Shown here: one piece after another, positions 40,707 through 48,565 of the stretch
Layout: every line of letters starts with the position of its first letter
Numbering within the stretch: position 1 is the first letter of the stretch
DNA from: Streptomyces nigrescens
GTDB lineage: Bacteria > Actinomycetota > Actinomycetes > Streptomycetales > Streptomycetaceae
Reading direction: 5' to 3'
Assembly: GCA_024349765.1 (NCBI GenBank)
Contig: AP026074.1
Coordinates: 62,001-126,000, forward strand
DNA: 64,000 bases
Translations under genes and position numbers: made by a program
The notes under the pieces: model-generated
What the model was told of the DNA's origin: nothing
The model's database searches: none
Seen by the model: only the letters and a program-made list of their open reading frames with translations

Positions 40707-41210
40707 TCCTCACCTTCGGCGGCCACGGGCTGCAGCGCCTCGCTCGACAACCAGGCGTCGTGCCGCGTGGCGGAGAAGGCTCACTTCGCCTTCGACCGCG
40801 TCCTTCCGGCCGCGCCGCCCGGGCAGGCGGTCAACGCCGCCGCCGCGGAGATGGCCGAGTACGTCAAGATCGTCGCAGCGGGCGGCGAGGGCTGGATCGG
40901 CTACTGGTTGCATCCCGACGAGCCCGCGGGCCGCCCTTGGCCCGTGATCGAGCTCGACACCGAGTTCTCGTACCGGGGCATGGTGGGCGGCACCCTGGCC
41001 GAAGCCTGCCTCGCCGAGCACATCCGCTACCAGGACGAGCCCGACGAACAGCTCGCCTTCTCCCGTCTGTCCGCCCGGCTCGCGGACCTCGGTCTGCGCC
41101 TCGGCGTGCAGGACTACGACGCCCTCCACGAGCCCGAGTTGACGGTGGCCCCGGAGGAACTCACCGAGGAACTCCTCGACATCGAGCGCGCGAGGCGCGG
41201 CCTGTCCTGA
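40707..41210 (+). pseudogene. N-terminally truncated hypothetical protein fused to MerR remnant
   Basis: The frame that finishes the MerR remnant continues, without its own start or ribosome site, into an unrelated sequence. This reads EAEMAEYV-like helix, then GWIGYWLHPDEPAGRPWPV, ELDTEFSYRGMVGGTLAEAC and an acidic tail ending ERARRGLS. The Gly/Trp/Tyr and Pro pattern resembles SMI1/SUKH-type immunity proteins, but I cannot assign the family firmly. It looks like the 3' part of a gene joined to the MerR tail by a deletion. Confidence 0.5.
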
Positions 41211-41236
41211 GTGCCGCACCGCCTCGGGCGGCCGGG

Positions 41237-41635
41237 CTATTCCGGTCGCTGCTCGCCGCGGCGGCCGGAAACCGTGTCGAAGAGGCGCCAGCCGTCCATC
41301 TCCTCGGTCAGGGGATCGTCGGGCTGCCAGCCCTTGGCCAGGGCCTCGTCGAGGAAGGCGCGTACCGTCCCCGGCTCGTGCAGGTTCAGCAGGGGGCCGT
41401 CGGCGGTGCCGACCGCACCGGAGAACATGAGGTAGCCGTCCGGGACGAGCCTGCCGGGGCCGCTCCGGAACACGATGCGCAGCCGGCCGCGCGCCTTGAA
41501 CGGGCGGATGACGAGGATTTCGCAGCAGCCGTGGTACTGACCGTTGCCCACCGCGTCGTGTGTGTGGTGCAACGACCACAGAAAGGTTTCGCCCTCCACG
41601 ACGAGGCGGCGTGCTGTCTTTTCCCTGCGGGGCAT
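41237..41635 (-). CDS. Conserved hypothetical protein
   Basis: 132 residues from MPRREKTARRLVVEG, with GETFLWSLHHTHDAVG, RLRIVFRSGPGRLVPDGYLM and LNLHEPGTVRAFLDEALAKG. Soluble, with no signal or membrane segment. The sequence looks like a small beta-rich protein seen in many Streptomyces, sometimes near SMI1/SUKH genes; no function is known to me. The ATG at 41635 is the best fit but has no clear ribosome site, and the frame stays open further upstream. Convergent with the truncated hypothetical frame ending at 41210. Confidence 0.75.
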   Translation of the reverse strand: MPRREKTARRLVVEGETFLWSLHHTHDAVGNGQYHGCCEILVIRPFKARGRLRIVFRSGPGRLVPDGYLMFSGAVGTADGPLLNLHEPGTVRAFLDEALAKGWQPDDPLTEEMDGWRLFDTVSGRRGEQRPE

Positions 41636-42062
41636 CGGCAGATGGTAGCCGCATCCGCGTGCCGGCCGGCATGCGACCGGCAAATGGAGACTGGAAATCC
41701 ACTTCCGCTGTGCATGATGTGTGGCGGAGGGCGTAGTTGGACGCGTGCGACGCGCCTCGGATCTGCATATTGCCACTCCATTCAAAATGTTGAGTTCTGA
41801 AGCAGATTTGGAATGTCAAATTCCGGACGATCCGGAACCGGGTGAAACGTCCCTAGTCGAAAAAATGTCCTGTACGAACCGTGCTGGCGTGTGGCACCAT
41901 TTGAGCGTCGCGGACTCGGGGGACAAGTAGGCGACAAACGGGGGGAAGCCATCTTCTGCATGTCTGCGTATTGACCGGGCGCAGTGAGTACGCCCATGGG
42001 TTCTCGCAATTTCGGACCGGGCCGCACGTCTGCGTGCCCGCACTCAACAGTGTTGGATTTCC
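41636..42062 (+). promoter_or_regulatory. 427-bp gene-free region upstream of the diaminopropionate operon
   Basis: Clearly less GC-rich than its surroundings between about 41760 and 41900. It holds a perfect palindrome TTCCGGA-CGA-TCCGGAA (41821-41837), an adjacent GGAAT/ATTCC repeat (41809-41823), a GCACG/CGTGC hairpin (42024-42037) and CAACA-G-TGTTG (42045-42055) just before the GTG start at 42063. It also holds only very short frames: MSAY at 41959, and a 28-codon frame from 41996 overlapping the first gene. I take it as the operon's promoter and leader; no clear -35/-10 pair was picked. Confidence 0.55.
41821..41837. promoter_or_regulatory. Operator-like palindrome
   Basis: TTCCGGA-CGA-TCCGGAA, perfect 7-bp arms, 226 bp before the first gene of the diaminopropionate operon. 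Likely a binding site for an unidentified dimeric regulator. Confidence 0.5.
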
Positions 42063-43046
42063 GTGATAGCAGAAGAAATTTATGATCTGGTCTTGGATGA
42101 CTTGTTCATCCGGGCCGATCATCTCGTACCTGGAAGTTCAGTCTTCCTCAAACTTGAGGGCCTGAATCCGGCAGGCTCGGTCAAGCTCAAGACGGCCATC
42201 GCCCTGGTGGCCCAGGCCGAGGACTCGGGGCGTGAATTTCCGCGTACCCGCCTCATCGAATCGACATCGGGGAATCTCGGCGTGGCCCTCGCCATGGTCT
42301 GTGCGGCCAAGGGGTACCGCCTGACCTGTGTGACGGATCCCAATGCCAACGCGCAGTCCGTGCGGCTGATGCAGGCGCTCGGCGCAGAGGTCGTCGTCAT
42401 CGACATCCGCGACGGCAACGGCGGCTATCTGCAGTCCCGTATCAACTACATCCGCGACCGCCTGGCATGCGAGCCCGACACGTACTGGCTGAACCAGTAC
42501 GCGAATCCGGCCGGCCCCCAGGTGCACCGCGACCGCACCGGGCGCTCCGTCCTCGACGAGATCGGCCACGTCGACTACGCCTTCATCGGGGCCGGCACGA
42601 CCGGGACCCTGATGGGATGCGCGGAGTACTTCCGGCAGCACAGCCCGGCCACCCGGATCATCGCCGTCGACGCCGTCGGGTCGGTGTCCTTCGGCGGCTC
42701 GCCCGGCCGGCGCCACATCCCGGGGCTCGGCACCAGCCGGCGTCCCGAAATCCTCGACGAGCGCCGTATTGACGAAGTCGTCATGGTGCCCGAAGCGGAT
42801 GCCGTGGAAATGTGCAGAATGCTTGCCGAAGAACGTGGGCTGCTGCTCGGTGGGTCCAGCGGGACGGTGCTGTCCGCGGTACGGGCCAAGGCCAAGGAAA
42901 TCCCCGAGGGAAGCGTCGTGGTCGCCCTTTCACCGGACTTCGGTGAACGCTACCTGGAGACCATCTACAACGACTCCTGGGTGGCCGACCGCTGGCCCGA
43001 ACTCATCTGCTCGGAAATTTCGGAAGTTTCTCAGGCCGGCGCCTGA
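42063..43046 (+). CDS. sbnA: SbnA-like 2,3-diaminopropionate biosynthesis synthase (ACEGA synthase)
   Basis: A 327-residue PLP enzyme of the cysteine-synthase fold. SbnA-type enzymes join O-phosphoserine and glutamate to make N-(2-amino-2-carboxyethyl)glutamate, the precursor of L-2,3-diaminopropionate. Visible features: PLP lysine K41 in NPAGSVK, the substrate loop ESTSGNLGVALAM (residues 66-78), NQYANPAG, the phosphate-binding GAGTTGTLMG, and AVDAVGSVSFG, all in SbnA order. GTG start at 42063; the first codons are AT-rich and the ribosome site is weak. The next gene, its obligate partner SbnB, begins 17 bp after the stop. The family call is strong; the reaction is by analogy to Staphylococcus. 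Confidence 0.9.
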   Translation: MIAEEIYDLVLDDLFIRADHLVPGSSVFLKLEGLNPAGSVKLKTAIALVAQAEDSGREFPRTRLIESTSGNLGVALAMVCAAKGYRLTCVTDPNANAQSVRLMQALGAEVVVIDIRDGNGGYLQSRINYIRDRLACEPDTYWLNQYANPAGPQVHRDRTGRSVLDEIGHVDYAFIGAGTTGTLMGCAEYFRQHSPATRIIAVDAVGSVSFGGSPGRRHIPGLGTSRRPEILDERRIDEVVMVPEADAVEMCRMLAEERGLLLGGSSGTVLSAVRAKAKEIPEGSVVVALSPDFGERYLETIYNDSWVADRWPELICSEISEVSQAGA

Positions 43047-43063
43047 GGAGAGGTGTGTTTTTC

Positions 43064-44065
43064 ATGTTCGACTTCGACGTGGTGGCGGGCGAGACCGTAC
43101 GCGAGATCCTGAGCGACCAACGGGCCGAGGTCCTCGGCATCGTCAGCCAGGCATATCGCAGCCATGAGGCCGGGGAAAGCATCAACCCCGACAGCTATTT
43201 CCTCCGGTTCCCGGAGAAGCCCGACTCCCGGATCATCGCGCTGCCCGCCTACCTCGGCGCCGACGTCCAGCTCGCGGGCATCAAGTGGATCGCCAGCTTC
43301 CCCAAGAACACCCAGGTCGGGAAGCCCCGCGCCTCGGCCGTGCTCATCCTCAACGACTACGAGACCGGCTACCCGATCGCCTGCCTGGAAGCCGCGAACA
43401 TCAGCGCCGCCCGCACCGCGGCGTCCGCCGCCGTGGCCGCAACCACCCTGCGCCCGGGCGGATTCGAGGGCACGCGGATCGCGATCGTCGGCGGCGGTGT
43501 CATCGCCCGCAACATCTGCGACTACCTCCACGCCGCAGGCGCGACCACGGACGCCTACCTCGTGCACGACCTCCACGAGGAGTCGGGTCAGGCCCTCGTC
43601 GACCACCTGCGCACCACCCAGCAGCGCCCCGCCTCCTTCACCCCCGACCTGGGCACGGCGCTGGAGGCCGAGACCGTGGTCTTCGCCACCACCGCCCTGG
43701 AGCCGTACGTCACCACGCCGTTCAAGCCCGGCCAGCTCGTGCTGAACATCTCGCTGCGGGACCTCGCGCCCGAGGTGGTGCTCGCGGCGGACAACGTCCT
43801 CGATGACGTCGACCACTGCCTGAAGGCCAACACCTCGCCGCACCTCGCGGAGCAGCTGACCGGCTCGCGGGACTTCGTGACCGGCACGCTCGCCGGCGTC
43901 CTGAACGGCGAGGTGACGGTGTCCGAGGAACGCCCGGTGATCTTCTCGCCGTTCGGCCTCGGCGTCCTCGACCTGGCCGTCGGCGCGTACGTCCTGCAGC
44001 AGGCCCGGGAGGCCGGCTCGGCCATCGCGGTCCCCAACTTCTTCGGGGAGACCCGCCGGTGGTAA
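43064..44065 (+). CDS. sbnB: SbnB-like N-(2-amino-2-carboxyethyl)glutamate dehydrogenase
   Basis: A 333-residue member of the ornithine cyclodeaminase/mu-crystallin family. SbnB oxidatively cleaves the SbnA product with NAD+ to release L-2,3-diaminopropionate and 2-oxoglutarate. The Rossmann motif IAIVGGGVIARNI lies near residue 139. The N-terminal part has SYFLRFPEKPDSRIIALPAY and GIKWIASFP, typical of SbnB. The ATG at 43064 is preferred because GGAGAGG lies 10 bp upstream; a GTG at 43055 is too close to it. The 3' end overlaps the next gene by 7 bp. Confidence 0.9.
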   Translation: MFDFDVVAGETVREILSDQRAEVLGIVSQAYRSHEAGESINPDSYFLRFPEKPDSRIIALPAYLGADVQLAGIKWIASFPKNTQVGKPRASAVLILNDYETGYPIACLEAANISAARTAASAAVAATTLRPGGFEGTRIAIVGGGVIARNICDYLHAAGATTDAYLVHDLHEESGQALVDHLRTTQQRPASFTPDLGTALEAETVVFATTALEPYVTTPFKPGQLVLNISLRDLAPEVVLAADNVLDDVDHCLKANTSPHLAEQLTGSRDFVTGTLAGVLNGEVTVSEERPVIFSPFGLGVLDLAVGAYVLQQAREAGSAIAVPNFFGETRRW

Positions 44066-46002
44066 CGACGGAGCAGTACGCAGACCACGGGCAGCGCGCG
44101 GGGGCCCCGTCGGCCACCCCGGCGGGCACCTGGGACGCCGAACGGCACACCACCCTCGCGATCGTGGGGGCCGGTTCGCGCGGGCTGGGCATCGTGGAGC
44201 GGCTCGTCAGCCAGTGCCTGGCGGAGCCCTTCCCGGTCACCGTCCACCTCGTGGACCCCCAGCCCCTCGGCCCCGGTTTCCACCTCCGCGACCAGCCCGA
44301 CCACCTCCTGCTCAACACGGTGTGCGCGCAGATCACAGCCTTCGCGGACGACGAGATGGTGGACGGCCCCACGCGGATCAGCGGCCCGTCCCTCCACACC
44401 TGGTGCCAGGAGAGGGACTTGCGGCTGGGCGCGGACGGATACACCGTACGGGCCGGGGAGGGCCGGGAGATCCGGCCGAACGACTTCCTCCCCCGGAGGC
44501 TGCTGAGCGAATACCTCACCTGGGCGGCCGAACGCATCGTCGCCGCCGCACCGCCCTGCTTCGTCCTGATGCGGCACGCCACCACGGCCACCGACATCCG
44601 CCCCGGCGAGGACGGCGGTGAGGTCGTCCGCCTCGCCGACGGCACCCACCTGGAGGCCGACGCGGTCTTCGTGACCGTCGGCCACCACACCCTGCACCTC
44701 CCGGCCGCCGCGCAGCCCGAACCGCCCGCCGGCCATGGCCTGATCACCCGCCCCTACCCGCTGCCCGGCGCCCTGGACGGCATCGCCCCCGGCGACGACG
44801 TCGCCGTGCTGGGCATGGGGCTGACCGCCATGGACGTGATCGCCAGCCTGACGCTGGGACGCGGTGGCCGGCACGAGCCGGCGGACGACGGCGGACGGCT
44901 GCGGTACGTACCCAGCGGCCGCGAACCGCGGATCGTGCTGGTCAACCGTTCCGGGATGCCCTCGCGCAGCCGTCCGCACCTCAATCCGGGCCGGGCCCGC
45001 TTCGCGCCCCTCGTCCTGACGACGGACCGGATCGAGGCCCTGCGCCGGCAGCGTGCGGACGGTCGGCTCGACTTCCTCGACGACGTACTGCCGTTGGTCG
45101 AGGCCGAGATGGAACTGACCTACTACCGCACCGTCCTGGCCCGTAGGACGGGCGATGCCGCGGCCGCGGCCGCGGAGTTCGCCCATCGGGTGGCCACCTC
45201 GGGCGGTGACCGGGCGCTGGCCGCCGCACGGGCGGAGTTCGGGCCGTACCCGCTGCACGGCGTGCTGACCGAGGAGCCCGCCGACCGGCAGTGGGCCGAC
45301 GCGGAGGCGTACGCCGAGTGGTTCGCCGCCCGGGTCGCGGACGATCTGGCCGAGGCCCGCGAAGGACTGGGCGCCAGCCCGGTCAAGGAAGCCCTGGAAG
45401 TGCTGCGCGACCACCGCGACGTCCTCCGGGCCGTCATCGACCCGCCGGGTGTCGACGACCCTTCGCTGGACCACTTCTTCGGGGAGTTCAACTCCGCCGT
45501 CAACCGCCTGGTGATCGGCCCGCAGCTGGACCGGTCGGCGGAACTGCTGTCGTTGTTGGACGCCGGTGTGCTGCGGCTCGGCCCCGGGCCGCGCCCGAAG
45601 GTCATCGCCCCGAGCGGCCAGGGCCCGTGGCGCCTGGAGTCCACCTGCCTGGCCGGCCCGGAGAGCGTCGAGGTCGGGCACGTCGTGCACGCCCATGTCG
45701 CCGAGCCGAGCGCGGACCGGCTGCCCACCTCGCTGCTGGGCCGGCTCGTCGCGGCCGGCCGCGTCTCCACCCTGGCCCGGCGCGGCACCCGGGTCGCCGG
45801 ACTCCACGTCACCCGCGAGGGACAAGGCATCGGTCCCGCCGGGGAGGTCCGGCGCACGCTGTTCTTCCTCGGCCCGCACACCGAGGGGTCCAGCTACTAC
45901 AACCACTACGTTCCCTCGCCCGGCGCGCCGTCGCGCGCGCTGAAGGACGCCGAACTCGCCCTCCGCACCGCCCTGCCGGCCCTGACCAAGAGGACATCAT
46001 GA
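44059..46002 (+). CDS. FAD/NAD(P)-binding oxidoreductase
   Basis: 647 residues. The N-terminal FAD motif LAIVGAGSRGLGIVERL (about 33-49) is followed by a second Rossmann-type motif VAVLGMGLTAMDVIASL. This matches the FAD-NAD(P)-binding family that includes E. coli YdhS, whose members are mostly uncharacterised. The GTG start overlaps the sbnB stop (GTGGTAA), and GGGGAG lies 9 bp upstream, so translation is coupled. By context it may oxidise or hydroxylate a diaminopropionate-derived intermediate, which is inference. It is not a clear relative of the ornithine/lysine N-hydroxylases. Confidence 0.88.
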   Translation: MVTTEQYADHGQRAGAPSATPAGTWDAERHTTLAIVGAGSRGLGIVERLVSQCLAEPFPVTVHLVDPQPLGPGFHLRDQPDHLLLNTVCAQITAFADDEMVDGPTRISGPSLHTWCQERDLRLGADGYTVRAGEGREIRPNDFLPRRLLSEYLTWAAERIVAAAPPCFVLMRHATTATDIRPGEDGGEVVRLADGTHLEADAVFVTVGHHTLHLPAAAQPEPPAGHGLITRPYPLPGALDGIAPGDDVAVLGMGLTAMDVIASLTLGRGGRHEPADDGGRLRYVPSGREPRIVLVNRSGMPSRSRPHLNPGRARFAPLVLTTDRIEALRRQRADGRLDFLDDVLPLVEAEMELTYYRTVLARRTGDAAAAAAEFAHRVATSGGDRALAAARAEFGPYPLHGVLTEEPADRQWADAEAYAEWFAARVADDLAEAREGLGASPVKEALEVLRDHRDVLRAVIDPPGVDDPSLDHFFGEFNSAVNRLVIGPQLDRSAELLSLLDAGVLRLGPGPRPKVIAPSGQGPWRLESTCLAGPESVEVGHVVHAHVAEPSADRLPTSLLGRLVAAGRVSTLARRGTRVAGLHVTREGQGIGPAGEVRRTLFFLGPHTEGSSYYNHYVPSPGAPSRALKDAELALRTALPALTKRTS

Positions 46003-47201
46003 GCAACCGCGAGACCTACACTCCCTGGACCAGGGAGTACCGCGTCGAGACCCGAGCCGCCCAGGGCGACGGCTGGCGCTGCCCGACCACCGGTGCCGTG
46101 CCGCCGCCGGTGAGCATGGGGGCGACCTTCGCCCGCGACGACCAGTACCGCACCCCGGCCGGCCTCGCCTATCTGCGGGACCAGGGCACCCCGGGCTACG
46201 AGCAGGTCGAGGGCGTCGTCGCCGGGCTGGAGGGCGGTTCCGACGCGCTGGTCTTCTCCTCCGGCATGGCCGCCGCCACCGCCGTCTTCCAGGTCCTGCC
46301 CGCCGGGGCCCGGGTCGTGGTGCCGCAGACCATGTACTTCGGCCTCACCAAGTGGCTGCTGGAGTTCGGGCAGCAGCGCGGCCTGGAGGTCGTACGCGTC
46401 CCGATGGACGACCTGGACGCGGTGGCCCAGGCGGTCAACGCGGCGCCGACCGCCCTGCTGTGGGCGGAATCCCCGGCCAACCCCACCTGGCTGGTCACCG
46501 ACCTCGAAGCCTGCGCCGAGATCGCCCACCGGGCCGGCGCGTTGTTCGGCGTGGACAACACCGTCCCCACGCCGGTGCACACCCGGCCCTTCGACCTCGG
46601 CGCCGACCTGATCATGCACTCCGGCACGAAGTACCTGAACGGCCACAACGACGTGGTGGCCGGCCTCCTCGTGGCCGCCCCGGACCCGACCGAGGAGCAC
46701 CAGGCGCTCTGGGAGCGGCTGCGCCTGCACCGCCGTCTGACCGGCCCGATCCTCGGCCCCTGGGAGACGTACCTGCTGCTCCGCGGCATACGGACGCTCT
46801 TCCCGCGCATGCGCCAGATATCGGCCTCCGCCATGACCCTGGCCGAGCACTTCTCCGCCCACCCGCTGGTCAGCCGGGTCGCCTACCCGGGCCTGCCCAC
46901 CGACCCGGGGCACAAGGTCGCCTCCCGGCAGATGACCGGCGGCTACAGCGGCATGCTCTCGCTGCACATCGCCGGGGACTGGACGCGTTCGCTGCGCGCG
47001 GCCGAACATTGCGAACTGTTCATTCGCGCCACATCCCTGGGTGGGGTGGAAAGCCTGATCGAACACCGCTACACATTCGAGGGACCGGACAGCACATCAC
47101 CCAAGGACATGCTCCGGCTGTCCATCGGCGTCGAGGACCCGGCCGACCTCATCGCCGATCTGGAGCAGGCACTGGAACGCGCCGCGAAGGACGCCCCGTG
47201 A
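45999..47201 (+). CDS. Cys/Met-metabolism PLP-dependent enzyme (cystathionine gamma-synthase/lyase family)
   Basis: 400 residues, fold-type I PLP enzyme. YGRxxNPT-like N-terminal region (DQGTPGYEQVEGVVAGLEGG), SSGMAAATA, and the PLP lysine near residue 211 in MHSGTKYLNGHNDVVAG. C-terminal SLGGVESLIEHRYTFEGPD, where cystathionine enzymes have SLGGVESLIEHPA. Family members catalyse beta- or gamma-elimination and replacement on amino acids such as O-acylhomoserine. The ATG overlaps the preceding stop (ATGA). Its place in a diaminopropionate operon suggests replacement or elimination chemistry on a related amino acid and not methionine metabolism. Confidence 0.9.
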   Translation: MSNRETYTPWTREYRVETRAAQGDGWRCPTTGAVPPPVSMGATFARDDQYRTPAGLAYLRDQGTPGYEQVEGVVAGLEGGSDALVFSSGMAAATAVFQVLPAGARVVVPQTMYFGLTKWLLEFGQQRGLEVVRVPMDDLDAVAQAVNAAPTALLWAESPANPTWLVTDLEACAEIAHRAGALFGVDNTVPTPVHTRPFDLGADLIMHSGTKYLNGHNDVVAGLLVAAPDPTEEHQALWERLRLHRRLTGPILGPWETYLLLRGIRTLFPRMRQISASAMTLAEHFSAHPLVSRVAYPGLPTDPGHKVASRQMTGGYSGMLSLHIAGDWTRSLRAAEHCELFIRATSLGGVESLIEHRYTFEGPDSTSPKDMLRLSIGVEDPADLIADLEQALERAAKDAP

Positions 47202-48565
47202 GCTCAGACACCAGCAACACCAGCACCACCGACAGCACCAGTTCAAGTACCAGCACCACCGGCAACACCAGCACGAGCACCACCAGTAGCGCGAGCACCG
47301 GCACGACGGGCGGTACGGGCACCCCGGCACCCACGAATTCCGGCCAACCTGCCGCCCGACGGGGCGTGATGGGCGACCTCTCGCTGTCCGCGGTCCTCGC
47401 CGGGTTCGTGGCCGTCGTGGTCTCGTACTCCGGCCCGCTGGTGATCGTGCTCGCCGCCGCCACGGCCGGCCATCTGAACCAGGCACAGACCGGCTCCTGG
47501 GTCTGGGCCATCTCCATCGGCAGCGGTCTGACCTGCATCGGGCTCAGCCTGCGGACGAAGATGCCGGTCATCACCGCCTGGTCGACGCCCGGCGCGGCGC
47601 TGCTGGTCACCAGCCTGGGCGCCTACTCGTACCCGGAAGCCATCGGCGCGTTCCTCGTCACCGGTGTCGTGATCACCCTGGTGGGACTCACCGGGGTGTT
47701 CGGGTGGCTCATCCGGCAGGTACCCACGGCCGTGGTGTCGGCCATGCTCGCGGGCATCCTGTTCTCCTTCGGCACCGGTCTCTTCACCTCCCTGAAGACC
47801 GCGCCGTGGATCGCCGGGCCCGTCCTGCTGGCCTATCTGCTCGGCAAGCGGTGGCTGCCGCGGTACGCCGTGCTGATCGCGCTGGCCACGGGCGTGGTGT
47901 GCAGCGCCGTCACCTCGCGACTGCACATCAACCTGCACAGCATCGAGCTGGCCCGCCCCGTGCTGACCACTCCCGAGTTCTCGGTCGCCTCGCTCATCGG
48001 CATCGCGGTGCCCATGATCCTGGCCACCCTGGCCTCGCAGAACGCCCCCGGGATGGCGGTCCTCACCGCGTCCGGATACCAGCCCAAGGACCGGCTGCTG
48101 ATCGGCTCGACCGGCCTGGTGTCCACGCTGCTCGCCCCGTTCGGGTCGCACGCCATCAACCTCGCGGCCATCACCGCGGCGATCTGCACCGGACCCGAAT
48201 CCCACCGCGACCCCAAGCGCCGCTACATCGCCGGCGTCGCGTGTGGAGCGTTCTACCTCCTGATCGGCGCGTTCGGCACCACCCTCGTGGTCTTCTTCGC
48301 GGGCCTGCCCAAGGAACTGGTCGCCGCCATCGCCGGCGTCGCCCTGCTCGGGGCGCTGGCCGGCGGCCTGACCGGAGCGGTCACCGAGGAGAAGGACCGC
48401 GAGGCCGCCCTGATCACCTTCCTCACCACCGCATCGGGAGTCACCCTCCTCGGCGTCGGCTCCGCCTTCTGGGGCCTCGTCTTCGGCGTCGTCTCGCACC
48501 TCGTCCTCACCCGCTGGCGCAACACCCGCAACGGCGCGAACACCCCGCAACCCGCCACCAAGTAA
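47198..48565 (+). CDS. BenE-family membrane transporter with Ser/Thr-rich N-terminal extension
   Basis: 455 residues. From about residue 58 on (MGDLSLSAVLAGFVAVVVSY) it is a polytopic membrane protein of about 12 helices with the BenE signature regions (SYSGPLVIVLAAA, TAWSTPGAALL, GSHAINLAAITAAICTGPE). BenE is the benzoate/H+ symporter of aromatic degraders. GTG start at 47198 overlapping the preceding stop (GTGA), with GAAGGA 7 bp upstream. Family proteins are about 390-400 residues, so the 57-residue N-terminal region, nearly all Ser, Thr, Asn and Gly, is extra. No benzoate genes are nearby. It probably moves the operon's product or a precursor; direction unknown. Confidence 0.9.
   Translation: MSSDTSNTSTTDSTSSSTSTTGNTSTSTTSSASTGTTGGTGTPAPTNSGQPAARRGVMGDLSLSAVLAGFVAVVVSYSGPLVIVLAAATAGHLNQAQTGSWVWAISIGSGLTCIGLSLRTKMPVITAWSTPGAALLVTSLGAYSYPEAIGAFLVTGVVITLVGLTGVFGWLIRQVPTAVVSAMLAGILFSFGTGLFTSLKTAPWIAGPVLLAYLLGKRWLPRYAVLIALATGVVCSAVTSRLHINLHSIELARPVLTTPEFSVASLIGIAVPMILATLASQNAPGMAVLTASGYQPKDRLLIGSTGLVSTLLAPFGSHAINLAAITAAICTGPESHRDPKRRYIAGVACGAFYLLIGAFGTTLVVFFAGLPKELVAAIAGVALLGALAGGLTGAVTEEKDREAALITFLTTASGVTLLGVGSAFWGLVFGVVSHLVLTRWRNTRNGANTPQPATK
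47208..47330 (+). repeat. Low-complexity ACC/AGC-rich repeat in the transporter gene
   Basis: Imperfect repeats of ACCAGC and AACACCAGCACC encode the Ser/Thr/Asn tail (for example TSNTSTTDSTSSSTSTTGNT). Probably grown by slippage; length may vary between strains. Confidence 0.7.

Noticed and set aside
41996-42085. 28-codon frame overlapping the SbnA-like gene start, as a leader peptide
   Set aside because: No ribosome site, no attenuator structure and no composition typical of leader peptides.
42063-44065. Staphyloferrin B-type siderophore cluster
   Set aside because: Only the sbnA and sbnB homologs are present. The NIS synthetases, decarboxylase and iron uptake genes of that pathway are absent from the window.
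47198-48565. Benzoate catabolism locus
   Set aside because: Only the BenE-type carrier is present; no benABC, catechol dioxygenase or regulator is nearby, and the gene is coupled to amino acid enzymes.
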